This document shows, piece after piece, positions 24,327 through 34,695 of a DNA stretch of 39,462 bases. This stretch comes from an uncultured Oscillospiraceae bacterium (GTDB lineage: Bacteria; Bacillota; Clostridia; Oscillospirales; Oscillospiraceae). A program made the position numbers and the translations under genes. How positions within the stretch are numbered: the stretch's first letter is position 1; every line of letters starts with the position of its first letter. The notes below the pieces were generated by a model. The model was not told where the DNA came from. It made no database searches and was given only the letters and a program-made list of their open reading frames with translations. Location of the stretch: NCBI GenBank assembly GCA_947589545.1, contig CANQBA010000038.1, forward strand, positions 1 to 39,462, given 5' to 3'.

Positions 24327-25195
24327 TGAATCAAACTACTGAAAAGCGGCATATGGGTTTGAAGGCGCTGAACCGCGCCAGCAACACCGCCATATACATC
24401 CTGCTGATCCTCATCAGCGTCATCTGGCTCATTCCCTTCATCTTCATCGTCCTCCAGTCCTTCCGCGTTGAGTCCACCTATCAGGTAGGCTACGTCATCC
24501 CCCACCAGTGGGGCCTGAAGAACTACATAAACCTCTGGAACTCCGACTTCAAGCGCTGGTATCTCAACACCTTCATCATCGCGCTGGCGGCCGCCGTTCT
24601 CACCACCATCATTCAGCTTTGCATGAGCTATACCCTGTCCCGCTTCCGCTTCAAAATGCGCGGGCCCCTCATGCGGTTCATGCTGATCCTGGGCATGTTC
24701 CCCGGGATGCTCACCATGATCATCCTCTACCGCGTCCTGGCCGATCTGGGACTGACCCAGGCCAACGCGGTGCCGGGCCTTATCCTCGTCAGCGTCGCCT
24801 CCTCCGGTATGGGCTACTACGTGTCCAAGGGCTTCTTTGACACGATACCCAAATCCCTGGACGAGGCCGCCCGCGTGGACGGCGCTACCCGCTTCCAGGT
24901 GCTCTACAAGATCATTCTTCCCCTTGCCAAGCCCATCGTCATCTATACCATCCTCACCGCGTTCATGGGCCCCTGGGGCGACTACGTCTTCGCCAGATAC
25001 GTGGCCATGGGCACCTCCGCAGGCTACAACGTGGCCGTCGGTATGTACAGCTGGCTGTCCGCCGACCAGATCGGCAGCTGGTACACCACCTTCTGCGCCG
25101 GCGGCGTGATCGTGGCGGTCCCCGTGACTATCCTCTTCCTCTGCCTGCAGAAGTACTACGTCGAAGGCGTCACCGGCGGCGCCGTCAAGGGTTAA
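24326..25195 (+). CDS. malG: Maltodextrin ABC transporter permease MalG
   Basis: A 289-aa permease with about six membrane helices (AIYILLILISVIWLIPFIFIV at the N-terminus). The EAA loop EAARVDGATRFQVLYKI starts at residue 180. The C-terminus ends LQKYYVEGVTGGAVKG, the typical MalG end. It starts at the stop codon of malF, so it is coupled to it. Confidence 0.95.
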   Translation: MNQTTEKRHMGLKALNRASNTAIYILLILISVIWLIPFIFIVLQSFRVESTYQVGYVIPHQWGLKNYINLWNSDFKRWYLNTFIIALAAAVLTTIIQLCMSYTLSRFRFKMRGPLMRFMLILGMFPGMLTMIILYRVLADLGLTQANAVPGLILVSVASSGMGYYVSKGFFDTIPKSLDEAARVDGATRFQVLYKIILPLAKPIVIYTILTAFMGPWGDYVFARYVAMGTSAGYNVAVGMYSWLSADQIGSWYTTFCAGGVIVAVPVTILFLCLQKYYVEGVTGGAVKG

Positions 25196-25216
25196 TTTGA
25201 AAGGAGAACACAGGAT

Positions 25217-26341
<1,125 letters not shown>

Positions 26342-26373
26342 TCCCATCCATTTCCATCCCATATGTATCTTCG

Positions 26374-26408
26374 GGGGGCTGTGACCGTTCACGGTCACAG
26401 CCCCCTTT
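26374..26408 (+). terminator. Intrinsic terminator after the transport genes
   Basis: A 14-bp stem (GGGGGCTGTGACCG and complement) with TTCA loop, followed by TTTG. It separates the transporter genes from the amylase gene. Confidence 0.8.
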
Positions 26409-26419
26409 GCGTGGGGCGG

Positions 26420-26433
26420 TGAAAACGTTACCA
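26420..26433 (+). promoter_or_regulatory. cre/LacI-type operator before the amylase gene
   Basis: TGAAAACGTTACCA fits the catabolite-responsive element pattern TGWAANCGNTNWCA at all but one defined position and shares GAAAACGTT with 20841-20849. It lies 49 nt before the amylase start and just past the terminator. I see no convincing -10/-35 pair here, so the gene may need read-through from the transport operon. Confidence 0.65.
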
Positions 26434-26481
26434 CATGCCCCGGAGGAACCTTTTTGACATTCATTTTAGGAGAGGAACGAC

Positions 26482-28188
26482 ATGAAAAAACGTGTTTTGG
26501 CCCTGACCCTGGCCCTTTTGCTGCTCCTGACGGGCTGTGCCGGGACGGGGGATACGAACGATACCGCCGGGGATACGGGCGCTTCCGATACCTCCGACAC
26601 GTCCTCTGTGCCGGAGGGCATGGACAGGACGGGGCAGTATCTCCTGAGCCCCGCCGGCGAGGCCGTCATCAACGACGAGGCGTGCGTGAATACCGTGACC
26701 ACGGAGGACAACTACCGCGTGTTCTATGAGATCTTCGTGGGCTCCTTCTCCGACTCCAACGGCGACGGCATCGGCGATTTGAAGGGCATCATCAACCGCA
26801 TGGACTACTTAAACGACGGCGACGACAGCTCCGGCCTCAGCCTGGGCGTGGAGGGCATCTGGCTGTCGCCCATCTTCAAGTCCCCCACCTACCACAAGTA
26901 CGACGTGGACGACTACTACCAGATCGACCCGGTCTTCGGCACCGAGGACGACCTGAAGCTCCTGCTGGAGCTGGCCCATGAGCGCAATGTGAAGGTGATC
27001 CTGGACATGGTCATCAACCACACCGGCCCCAACAACGCCTGGTTCAACGCCTTCAAGGCCGCCCATGTGAAGGGCGACACCGCCGACCCCTATTACGATT
27101 TCTACACCTACATCCCCCAGGGCCAGACGCCTCCGGGGGGGCGCACCTTCTCCAAGATCCCCGGCAGCGGCGATCTCTACGAGTGCAACTTCTCCACCTC
27201 CATGCCGGAGCTCAATTACGACAACGACGCGGTGCGTCAGGCTGTGCTGGACGTGGCCAAATACTACCTGGCCCTGGGCGTGGACGGCTTCCGCTTTGAC
27301 GCCGCCAAGTACATCTACTACGGCGACGACGTCCAAAGCGCGGCGTTCTGGAAATGGTTCATGGGCGAGCTCCGGGCCATTAAGCCCGACATCTACACCG
27401 TGGCCGAGGTCTGGGACGGCGACGGCGTGACGGATCTTTACTATCCCGCCCTCAACTGCTTCGACTTCACCACCTCCCAGACCAGCGGCCTTATCACCAC
27501 CACGGCCCAGGCCGGGGACGTGAACAAGTACACCGCCTACGTGGACGCCTACCTGGAGCGCGTGGAGGCCATGAACGAGAGCGCCATGATCGTGCCCTTC
27601 ATCGCCAACCACGACACCGACCGGGCCGGCGGATACCTCACCGCCGCCGGCGGGACGGCCCAGATGGCCGCCAACCTCTACATCCTCTCTTCCGGCTCCC
27701 CCTTTATCTACTACGGGGAGGAGATCGGGGCCCGGGGAAGCCGGGGCGGCGCCAATACCGACGCCAACCGGCGTCTCAAGATGGAGTGGGGCGACGGGGA
27801 CACCGTTGCCGACCCGGAGGGCAGCACCTATGACGCCGGCAACCGGGTCAGCGCCAGCGCCTCCCAGCAGTTGGGGGACGGCGCCAGCCTCCTGAGCTAC
27901 TACAAAAAGCTCATCATGATCCGCAAGGCCAACCCTGCCATCGCCCGAGGCGACTACACCCCCCTCCCGTTTAAGGATACCAAGGTGGGCGGCTTCACCG
28001 CCTCCTGGGAGGGCAAGACCGTGGCCGTCATCCACAACACCTCCAACTCCGCCGCCACGGTGGATCTGAGCGCCGTGGGCCTTACCGCCGTCACCCTCAA
28101 CGCCGCCATCGGCATGGGGACGGCCACTCTGGAGGGCACCACCCTCACCCTGGGGGAGAAGACAAGCGTTGTGCTAAACGTGGGATAA
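26482..28188 (+). CDS. Lipoprotein alpha-amylase (GH13)
   Basis: Cell-surface endo-acting alpha-amylase cutting alpha-1,4 bonds of starch outside the membrane. 568 aa: lipoprotein signal with LLTGC (Cys19), Asp/Thr/Gly-rich linker, then the GH13 barrel: YEIFVGSFSDSNGDGIGDLKG, DMVINHTG, nucleophile in GFRFDAAKY (Asp273), acid/base in VAEVWD (Glu309) and IANHDTDR (Asp378). A short beta domain ends the chain. The DSNGDGIGD run suggests calcium binding. AGGAGAGG precedes the ATG. An exo-acting or neopullulanase-like specificity cannot be ruled out. Confidence 0.93.
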   Translation: MKKRVLALTLALLLLLTGCAGTGDTNDTAGDTGASDTSDTSSVPEGMDRTGQYLLSPAGEAVINDEACVNTVTTEDNYRVFYEIFVGSFSDSNGDGIGDLKGIINRMDYLNDGDDSSGLSLGVEGIWLSPIFKSPTYHKYDVDDYYQIDPVFGTEDDLKLLLELAHERNVKVILDMVINHTGPNNAWFNAFKAAHVKGDTADPYYDFYTYIPQGQTPPGGRTFSKIPGSGDLYECNFSTSMPELNYDNDAVRQAVLDVAKYYLALGVDGFRFDAAKYIYYGDDVQSAAFWKWFMGELRAIKPDIYTVAEVWDGDGVTDLYYPALNCFDFTTSQTSGLITTTAQAGDVNKYTAYVDAYLERVEAMNESAMIVPFIANHDTDRAGGYLTAAGGTAQMAANLYILSSGSPFIYYGEEIGARGSRGGANTDANRRLKMEWGDGDTVADPEGSTYDAGNRVSASASQQLGDGASLLSYYKKLIMIRKANPAIARGDYTPLPFKDTKVGGFTASWEGKTVAVIHNTSNSAATVDLSAVGLTAVTLNAAIGMGTATLEGTTLTLGEKTSVVLNVG

Positions 28189-28282
28189 ATTCTGACGAAA
28201 GGGAGATCCCGGCGGGAACGGGGGAGACGCTTCCCCGCGCCGCCGGTAACACAGGCATAAAATGAAAAAGGAGGAATTATCA

Positions 28283-31105
28283 GTGAAAACAACCACCACA
28301 TCCACCAGGCGCAGGCTGGGGAGCGGCTTTCTCGCCCTCTGCCTGATCGCGGTGCTGCTCAGCGTATGCGCCGTGCCGGTGTTCGCCGACGGCGTCACCG
28401 TGGCCCTCCACTACAACCGGCCCGACGGCGCTTACGACGACTGGGACGTCTGGGCCTGGGCCGACGGCCAGGACGGCAACGGCTACGTCTTCCAGGAGGT
28501 GGACGGCGAGATGGTCGCCACTATCCCCGTGAACGCCGGCGTCACCCGCCTGGGCTTCATCGTCCGCAAGGGCGGCTCCGGCTGGGCCGGCAAGGACGTG
28601 GACATGGATCAGTTCATCGAACTGCCCGACGTCCTGCGGGGCACCGTCCACATCTACGTGGAATCCGGCGTGGAGGGCTATACCCGCGTTGACGGCGACG
28701 ACGTGGTCACCGGCGTGCTGGTGGCCTCCGCCAAATACGATTACGACAACGGCGTGATCGTCGTCACCACCACCGGCCCCGTCAAGGGCGAGCCGGCGGA
28801 GGTCTTTACCGTCCAGGGCCCCGGCGGCCAGGTGGCTGTCACCGGCGCTAATGAGTCCGCCGCCAACACCTATGCCCTGACGGTGGCGGAGCTGGATCTG
28901 AACCAGAGCTACAAACTGATTTATGACGGAACGGAGTACAAGATCAATATGCCCAACATCTACTCCACAGACAGCTTCGAGGCGGAATACACCTATTCCG
29001 GCAGCGATCTGGGCGCCACCTGGAGCGCGGAAAAGACCGCCTTCCGCGTCTGGGCGCCCACGGCGGAGAGCGTGTCCGTGAAGCTTTACGAGAGCGGCAC
29101 GCCGGGAACCGACGACCTTCTGGAGACGATCCCCATGGCCCTGGACGTGAACGGCACCTGGGTGGCCGAGAAGGCCGGCGACCTTAACGGAACCTACTAC
29201 ACCTACGAGGTCACCGTAGGCGGCCAGACCGCCGAGGCCTGCGACCCCTACGCCCGCACCACCGGCGTCAACGGCGGCCGCGCCATGGTCATCGACCTGG
29301 ATTCCACCGACCCCGCCGGCTGGGCCGAGGACAAGAACCCCAACGCGTCCCTGGGCGTCAACGACGCCGTCATCTATGAGCTCCACGTCCGCGATCTCAG
29401 CACCGACCCCAGCTCCGGCATCCAGAACGTGGGCAAATTCCTGGGCCTCACCGAGACGGGCACCAAGACCCCCGGCGGCATGGCCACCGGCATCGACCAC
29501 ATCAAGGAGCTGGGCGCGACCCACGTCCACCTGCTGCCCATTTACGATTTCGGCTCCGTGGACGAGACGAGACTTGACGAGCCGCAGTTCAACTGGGGCT
29601 ATGACCCGGTGAACTACAACGTCCCCGAGGGCAGCTACTCCACCGATCCCTACAACGGCGCGGTGCGCGTCAGCGAGATGAAGCAGATGGTGAAGGCCAT
29701 GCACGACGAGGGCCTCTCCGTCATCATGGACGTGGTCTATAACCACGTGCAGAGCGCCACGGACTTCTGCTTCAACAAGCTGGTACCCGGCTACTTCTCC
29801 CGGATCAACGACAACGGCTCCTACTCCAACGGCTCCGGCTGCGGCAACGACACCGCCTCCGAGCGGAGCATGGTGCGCAAGTACATCGTGGAGTCCGTGA
29901 AATACTGGTGCGACGAGTACCACATCGACGGCTTCCGCTTCGACCTGGTGGGCCTTCTGGACACCGAGACTATCAATGAATTGGTAGAGGCCGTCCACGC
30001 CGAGCGCCCCGACGTGATCTTCTACGGCGAGGGCTGGACCATGACCACCAGCGTCACCAAGGAGGGCGTTGAGATGGCCACCCAGTCCAACTCCCGCAAG
30101 ACCCCCGGCTTTGCCTATTTCAGCGACACCATCCGCGACGCCCTGAAGGGCAGTGTCTTCGACAAGGGCCCCGGCTTCGTCTCCGGCGACTCCAACAAGG
30201 GCGCCACGGTGTCCCAGAGCTTCATGGGCAAGGCCATCTGGTGCAAATCCCCCACCCAGACGGTGAACTACGCCTCCTGCCACGACAACAACACCCTCAT
30301 CGACCGCATCGCCCTGTCCAGAACCACCTCCTCCCGTGAGGACCTGATCCGTATGAACAACCTGGCCGCCGCCATCTACCTCACCAGCCAGGGCATCCCC
30401 TTCATGCAGGCCGGCGAGGAGATGCTGCGCACCAAGGTCAACCCCGACGGCACCTACAACGAGAACAGCTACAACGCCACCGACGAGGTCAACGCCATCA
30501 AGTGGGCCACCCTGGACGAGGCGGAGTACGCCAACGTGTTTGAATACTACAAGGGCCTCATCGCCTTCCGCAAGGCCCACCCGGCCCTGCGCCAGTCCGA
30601 CGCCGACTCCGTCTACGAATCCGTCAAGCAGGTGAACGGTATGCCCAAGGGCGTCCTGGCCTTCGAGATCGCCGGCGGCGCCAACGGCGATACGGCCCAG
30701 GGGATCTATGTGATCTTCAACGCCACCGAGGAGACCCAGACCGTGGCCCTGCCCGAGGGGTATCAGTGGGACGTGTGCGTCAACGGCGAGAAGGCCGGCA
30801 CCGAGATCCTGGAGAGCCTGTCCGGCGAAACCGGCGTGGCCCCTCTCTCCGCCCTGGTGATGCTCCGCGGCAGTGAGCTGGCGCCCGCCGGCGACGACCC
30901 CACAGACATCCCCATATACATCGCTCCAGACACCACGGGTGATACCACTGGCGATACCACCGGCGCGCCCTCCTCCGATCAGGACGGCGCCAGCGCCGGC
31001 CTCATCGCCGCCGTCACCGGCGGCGCGACCCTGGTGATCGCCGGCGCCGCCGTGGGGATCTCCTCCGCTAAGCGCAAAAAGAACGGCAAGAACGACAAGA
31101 AATAA
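28283..31105 (+). CDS. Surface-anchored type I pullulanase (CBM41-CBM48-GH13_14)
   Basis: Debranching enzyme hydrolysing alpha-1,6 bonds of pullulan and amylopectin at the cell surface. 940 aa from GTG 28283, preferred over ATG 28262 because AAGGAGG sits between them, 7-8 nt before the GTG. Signal peptide ends PVFA. A CBM41-like domain (VALHYNRPDGAYDDWDVWAW) follows, then a CBM48 region (TAFRVWAPTAESVSVKLYE), the type I signature FNWGYDP (436-442), and catalytic Asp554, Glu583 and Asp668. The C-terminus has three 12-nt repeats encoding DTTG (30929-30964), a hydrophobic helix and a KRKK tail: a membrane anchor without an LPXTG sortase signal. Confidence 0.95.
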   Translation: MKTTTTSTRRRLGSGFLALCLIAVLLSVCAVPVFADGVTVALHYNRPDGAYDDWDVWAWADGQDGNGYVFQEVDGEMVATIPVNAGVTRLGFIVRKGGSGWAGKDVDMDQFIELPDVLRGTVHIYVESGVEGYTRVDGDDVVTGVLVASAKYDYDNGVIVVTTTGPVKGEPAEVFTVQGPGGQVAVTGANESAANTYALTVAELDLNQSYKLIYDGTEYKINMPNIYSTDSFEAEYTYSGSDLGATWSAEKTAFRVWAPTAESVSVKLYESGTPGTDDLLETIPMALDVNGTWVAEKAGDLNGTYYTYEVTVGGQTAEACDPYARTTGVNGGRAMVIDLDSTDPAGWAEDKNPNASLGVNDAVIYELHVRDLSTDPSSGIQNVGKFLGLTETGTKTPGGMATGIDHIKELGATHVHLLPIYDFGSVDETRLDEPQFNWGYDPVNYNVPEGSYSTDPYNGAVRVSEMKQMVKAMHDEGLSVIMDVVYNHVQSATDFCFNKLVPGYFSRINDNGSYSNGSGCGNDTASERSMVRKYIVESVKYWCDEYHIDGFRFDLVGLLDTETINELVEAVHAERPDVIFYGEGWTMTTSVTKEGVEMATQSNSRKTPGFAYFSDTIRDALKGSVFDKGPGFVSGDSNKGATVSQSFMGKAIWCKSPTQTVNYASCHDNNTLIDRIALSRTTSSREDLIRMNNLAAAIYLTSQGIPFMQAGEEMLRTKVNPDGTYNENSYNATDEVNAIKWATLDEAEYANVFEYYKGLIAFRKAHPALRQSDADSVYESVKQVNGMPKGVLAFEIAGGANGDTAQGIYVIFNATEETQTVALPEGYQWDVCVNGEKAGTEILESLSGETGVAPLSALVMLRGSELAPAGDDPTDIPIYIAPDTTGDTTGDTTGAPSSDQDGASAGLIAAVTGGATLVIAGAAVGISSAKRKKNGKNDKK

Positions 31106-31114
31106 GCAAAACCC

Positions 31115-31147
31115 CGTTGGGCGGCCCTTTACCGGGGCCGCCCAACG
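31115..31147 (+). other. Intercistronic stem-loop without T-run
   Basis: A 13-bp perfect stem (CGTTGGGCGGCCC at 31115-31127, complement at 31135-31147) with loop TTTACCG. No U-tract follows, so it is more likely an mRNA 3'-end stabiliser or processing site than a terminator. Confidence 0.6.
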
Positions 31148-31176
31148 TCCCGATGACCCTTGAGGGAGGAATGACC

Positions 31177-33063
31177 GTGAGATTTACCTTTGATAAACAT
31201 GAGCTGACCGGGGGAGCGGGGGGCTGTTGGCTGCTGGCCAACGGCCTGGGGGGCTTCGCCTCCACGTCCCTGACCTTCGATGTCACCCGCTGTGACCAGG
31301 GCCTCCTGGTGGCGGCGGCGTCCCCCAGCCGCCGGGCTGTCCTGGCCCACTGCGTGAGGGAAACGCTGGACGGGGCGGCCCTGACCCCCGTCTCCTTTAC
31401 CTGGGAATACGGCCCGGAGTGGGTCTGTGAGGCGGAGGGCGTCACCGTCGTCCGCCGCTTCGGCATGGGCTTTCAGGAGAACGTGTCCGCCCTGACCTAC
31501 GAGATCGAAAACCGTTCGGACGCCCCCCGTACCCTGACCCTGACCCCCGTCTTTCAGATGGCCCCCAAGGGGGAGCCGCCCCGGGAGCAGGGGCGGGCGG
31601 CCTATGCGGACGGCCTTGTGGAGGCGGGCGGCCTTCAGTGCTTTGTGAAAACGAACGGTGCGCTGAGCGCCCTGCCCGTGACCTGGGAGACGCTCTCCTA
31701 TCCCGACGACAAAAAGGACGGGCGGCGGGAGACGGGCCTGGCCTTTACCTGCTGTCAGGCGTCCCTCACCGCCCCGGCGGGGGAGCGGGGGACGCTGGAG
31801 CTGGTCTTCTCCGTGGAGAAAACGGAAAAAACCGGCGCGCGGATCGTGGCGGAGTGCCGGGAGAGACAGCGCAAGCTTTTGGAGAACGCCCCCTTCGCCT
31901 CCCCAGAGGCCCGGGAGCTGGCCCGGGCGGCCGACGCCTTCCTGGCCTACCGGGGCTCCACCGGGGGCAAGACCGTCATCGCCGGCTACCCCTTCTTTGG
32001 CGACTGGGGCCGGGACACCATGATCGCCCTGCCCGGGTGCGCCCTGGCCACCGGCCGGTTTGAGGACGCCAAAAGCATCCTGCGCACCTTCCTCCACTAC
32101 GAGCGCGACGGCCTTCTGCCCAACTACTTCCCGGAGGGGCAGGAGGAGCCCCAGTACAACTCCGCCGACGCGCCCCTCCTGCTCATCAACGGCGTGTGGC
32201 TCTATTACGAGAAGACCGGCGACGCGGCCTTCGTCCGGGAGGCGTATCCGACCCTGAAAAGGATCGTGGCGGCGTATAAGGCCGGCACGCGCTACGCCAT
32301 CAAAATGGAGGCTGACGGCCTCATCTCCGCCGGGGAGGGGCTGGATCAGGTGACCTGGATGGACGTGCGCATCGGCGACATCCTCCCCACGCCCCGCCAC
32401 GGCAAGCCCGTGGAGATCAACGCCTACTGGTACTCGGATCTCGTGGCCATGGGGAAAATGGCGGCCCTCTCCGGGGAGAGCGGGGCGGAGTTCGATGCCC
32501 TGGCGGAGCGGGTAAAGCGCTCCTTCAACGAAAAATTCTGGATGGAGGATCGGGGGTATCTCCGGGACGTCCTTTCAGGCACCAGGGCGGACACACAGCT
32601 CCGGTGCAATCAGATCTGGGCGGTGTCCATGCCCTTCACCGTGCTGTCCCCGGAGCGGGAGGCGCGGGTGGTGGAGGCGGTGGGGAGGCGCCTTTACACC
32701 TCCCGGGGCCTGAGGACGCTGTCCCCGGAGGATCCGGAATTCCACCCCTTCTACGGGGGCCCCCAGCGGGAGCGGGATCTGGCCTACCACCAGGGGACGG
32801 TGTGGCCCTTCCCGGCGGGGGCGTACTATCTGGCGCTTTTGAAGGTGAAGGGAAACACGCCCGAGGCCGCGCGGGAGGTTCGCCGGCTCCTGGCGGAGAT
32901 GCCCGCCATCCTGCGGGAGGGCTGTGTCGGCCAGCTGCCGGAGATCTACGACGGGCTGACGCCCACTGTCTCCAAGGGGTGCTTCGCCCAGGCGTGGAGC
33001 GTGGGGGAGCTTCTGCGGGTATACGAAAAGCTGGAGGAGATTGAGGGAAATGACCGTGCTTGA
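31177..33063 (+). CDS. Amylo-alpha-1,6-glucosidase (glycogen debranching enzyme, GH133-type)
   Basis: Removes alpha-1,6-linked glucose stubs from (limit) dextrins. No signal peptide, so intracellular. 628 aa from GTG 31177, chosen because GGGAGGA is 6 nt upstream while ATG 31171 is too close to it. N-terminal GDE_N domain (WLLANGLGGFASTSL) and C-terminal (alpha/alpha)6 domain with GDWGRDTMIALPG (275-287), NAYWYSDLVAMGKM, AGEGLDQVTWMD and YHQGTVWPFPAGAYY. This is the archaeal/bacterial single-activity type, not the eukaryotic two-activity enzyme. It overlaps the following alpha-glucosidase gene. Confidence 0.92.
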   Translation: MRFTFDKHELTGGAGGCWLLANGLGGFASTSLTFDVTRCDQGLLVAAASPSRRAVLAHCVRETLDGAALTPVSFTWEYGPEWVCEAEGVTVVRRFGMGFQENVSALTYEIENRSDAPRTLTLTPVFQMAPKGEPPREQGRAAYADGLVEAGGLQCFVKTNGALSALPVTWETLSYPDDKKDGRRETGLAFTCCQASLTAPAGERGTLELVFSVEKTEKTGARIVAECRERQRKLLENAPFASPEARELARAADAFLAYRGSTGGKTVIAGYPFFGDWGRDTMIALPGCALATGRFEDAKSILRTFLHYERDGLLPNYFPEGQEEPQYNSADAPLLLINGVWLYYEKTGDAAFVREAYPTLKRIVAAYKAGTRYAIKMEADGLISAGEGLDQVTWMDVRIGDILPTPRHGKPVEINAYWYSDLVAMGKMAALSGESGAEFDALAERVKRSFNEKFWMEDRGYLRDVLSGTRADTQLRCNQIWAVSMPFTVLSPEREARVVEAVGRRLYTSRGLRTLSPEDPEFHPFYGGPQRERDLAYHQGTVWPFPAGAYYLALLKVKGNTPEAAREVRRLLAEMPAILREGCVGQLPEIYDGLTPTVSKGCFAQAWSVGELLRVYEKLEEIEGNDRA

Positions 33064-34693
33064 CAAGACAAAATTCGGCTGGTGGAAATCCGCCGTCTTC
33101 TATCAGATCTACCCCAAGAGCTTTCAGGACTCCGACGGCGACGGCCTGGGGGATATCCCCGGCATCATCAGCCGCCTTGACTATCTGGAGACGCTGGGGG
33201 TGGACGGCATCTGGCTCTCGCCGGTGTGCGCCTCGCCCCAGGCGGACAACGGGTACGATATCTCCGACTACCGGGCCATCTGGCCGCCCTTCGGAGATCT
33301 TGGGGATATGGAACGGCTCATCGCGGAGGCGAAAAAGCGGGGCATCTCCATCATCATGGATCTGGTGCTGAACCACACCTCCGACGAGCACCCCTGGTTC
33401 CGGGAGGCTTTGAAGAGCCGGGACAACCCCTTCCACGACTACTATGTCTGGCGGGACGGGACGCCGGAGCGTCCGCCCAACGATATGCGGGCCTGCTTCG
33501 GCGGCGCGGCCTGGGAATATGTGCCGGAGCTTGGGCAGTACTACTTCCACCAGTTCGCGGTGAAACAGCCGGATCTGAACTGGGATAACCCACAAGTCCG
33601 GCGGGAGCTCTACGACATGATCCGCTTCTGGGTGGCAAAGGGGGTGGAGGGCTTCCGGCTGGACGTCATCGACCAGATCGCCAAGGAGCCGGACCGGAAG
33701 ATCACCGCCCGGGGGCCGCGCCTGCACGAATATGTCCGGGAGCTGTCGGCCAACGCCTTTTTGGAGCCGGGCCTTGTGACGGTAGGCGAGGCGTGGAGCG
33801 CCGATCCCCAGGAGGCCAAGCGCTGGAGCGCCCAGGACGGCTCGGAGCTGTCGATGGTGTTCCAGTTTGAGCACATCACCCTGGATCAGGGGGCGGAGAA
33901 GTGGGACGTCGTGCCCCTGGAGCTTGTGAGGCTCAAGCGGTGCGTGGAGCGCTGGCAGCGGGAGCTGCACGGCCGGGGGTGGAACAGCCTCTTTTTCAAC
34001 AATCACGACCTGCCCCGCATCGTCTCCCGCTGGGGAGATCCGGGGAAATACCGGGTACAGTCCGCCAAATGTCTGGCCGTCCTGCTCCACGGCCTGGAGG
34101 GCACGCCGTACATTTTCCAAGGAGAGGAGATCGGCATGACCAACATCCCTCTGGCCCTGGAGGACTACGAGGATCTGGAGACGGTGAACATGGCGGCGGA
34201 GCGGCGGGAAAAGGGCTTTTCCGACGGGGAAATATTGGCCTCCGCCCGGGCCAGGAGCCGGGACAACGCCAGAACGCCCATGCAGTGGGACGACTCGGAA
34301 AACGCCGGCTTCACTACGGGAACGCCGTGGTTTTATGTAAACCCCAACTACCGGGAGATCAATGTGGCGGCGGCGCTCCGGGACCCGGATTCCGTCTTCT
34401 GGTTCTACCGGCGGCTGATCGCGTTGCGGAAGGAGCTGACCGTCCTGCGGGAGGGGGAATTTACCCTGCTGTGCCCGGAGGATCCGGCGGTTTTCGCCTA
34501 TCTGCGGCACACCGCCTGGGAGAAGCTCCTGGTGGTCTGCAACATGACCGGAAATGAGCAGGCTTTCGCCAGCCCCCCGGAATTTGCCTCCGGCAGACTT
34601 CTGCTTTCCAACTATGAAAACGACCGAAAAACCCGGGATCGCCCCGGCCTTTTGCGGCCCTGGGAGACACGAATGGAGTACCTGGGAGGGTGA
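33050..34693 (+). CDS. Oligo-1,6-glucosidase/alpha-glucosidase (GH13)
   Basis: Cytoplasmic exo-acting glucosidase releasing glucose from short malto- or isomalto-oligosaccharides. 547 aa from ATG 33050 (TTG 33041 and GTG 33056 are alternatives). FYQIYPKSFQDSDGDGLGDIPG is the GH13_31-like N-terminus. Nucleophile in GFRLDVIDQ (Asp205), acid/base in TVGEAW (Glu247), and NNHDLPR (Asp320). ARTPMQWDDSENAGF is typical of oligo-1,6-glucosidase. The Val-Ile pair after the nucleophile Asp favours alpha-1,6 specificity, as reported for this subfamily; treat this as inference. Overlaps the upstream gene by 14 nt. Confidence 0.92.
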   Translation: MTVLDKTKFGWWKSAVFYQIYPKSFQDSDGDGLGDIPGIISRLDYLETLGVDGIWLSPVCASPQADNGYDISDYRAIWPPFGDLGDMERLIAEAKKRGISIIMDLVLNHTSDEHPWFREALKSRDNPFHDYYVWRDGTPERPPNDMRACFGGAAWEYVPELGQYYFHQFAVKQPDLNWDNPQVRRELYDMIRFWVAKGVEGFRLDVIDQIAKEPDRKITARGPRLHEYVRELSANAFLEPGLVTVGEAWSADPQEAKRWSAQDGSELSMVFQFEHITLDQGAEKWDVVPLELVRLKRCVERWQRELHGRGWNSLFFNNHDLPRIVSRWGDPGKYRVQSAKCLAVLLHGLEGTPYIFQGEEIGMTNIPLALEDYEDLETVNMAAERREKGFSDGEILASARARSRDNARTPMQWDDSENAGFTTGTPWFYVNPNYREINVAAALRDPDSVFWFYRRLIALRKELTVLREGEFTLLCPEDPAVFAYLRHTAWEKLLVVCNMTGNEQAFASPPEFASGRLLLSNYENDRKTRDRPGLLRPWETRMEYLGG

Positions 34694-34695
34694 AA

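Noticed and set aside
26454-26459. Perfect TTGACA before the amylase gene
   Set aside because: A -10 box at 16-18 nt would fall at or in the start codon, and no TATAAT-like hexamer is present there.
28262-28282. ATG 28262 as the pullulanase start
   Set aside because: The only good ribosome-binding site (AAGGAGG) lies downstream of it and is correctly spaced for GTG 28283.
28280-30580. Minus-strand open frame (766 codons) opposite the pullulanase gene
   Set aside because: Shadow frame of high-GC coding DNA; no family features.
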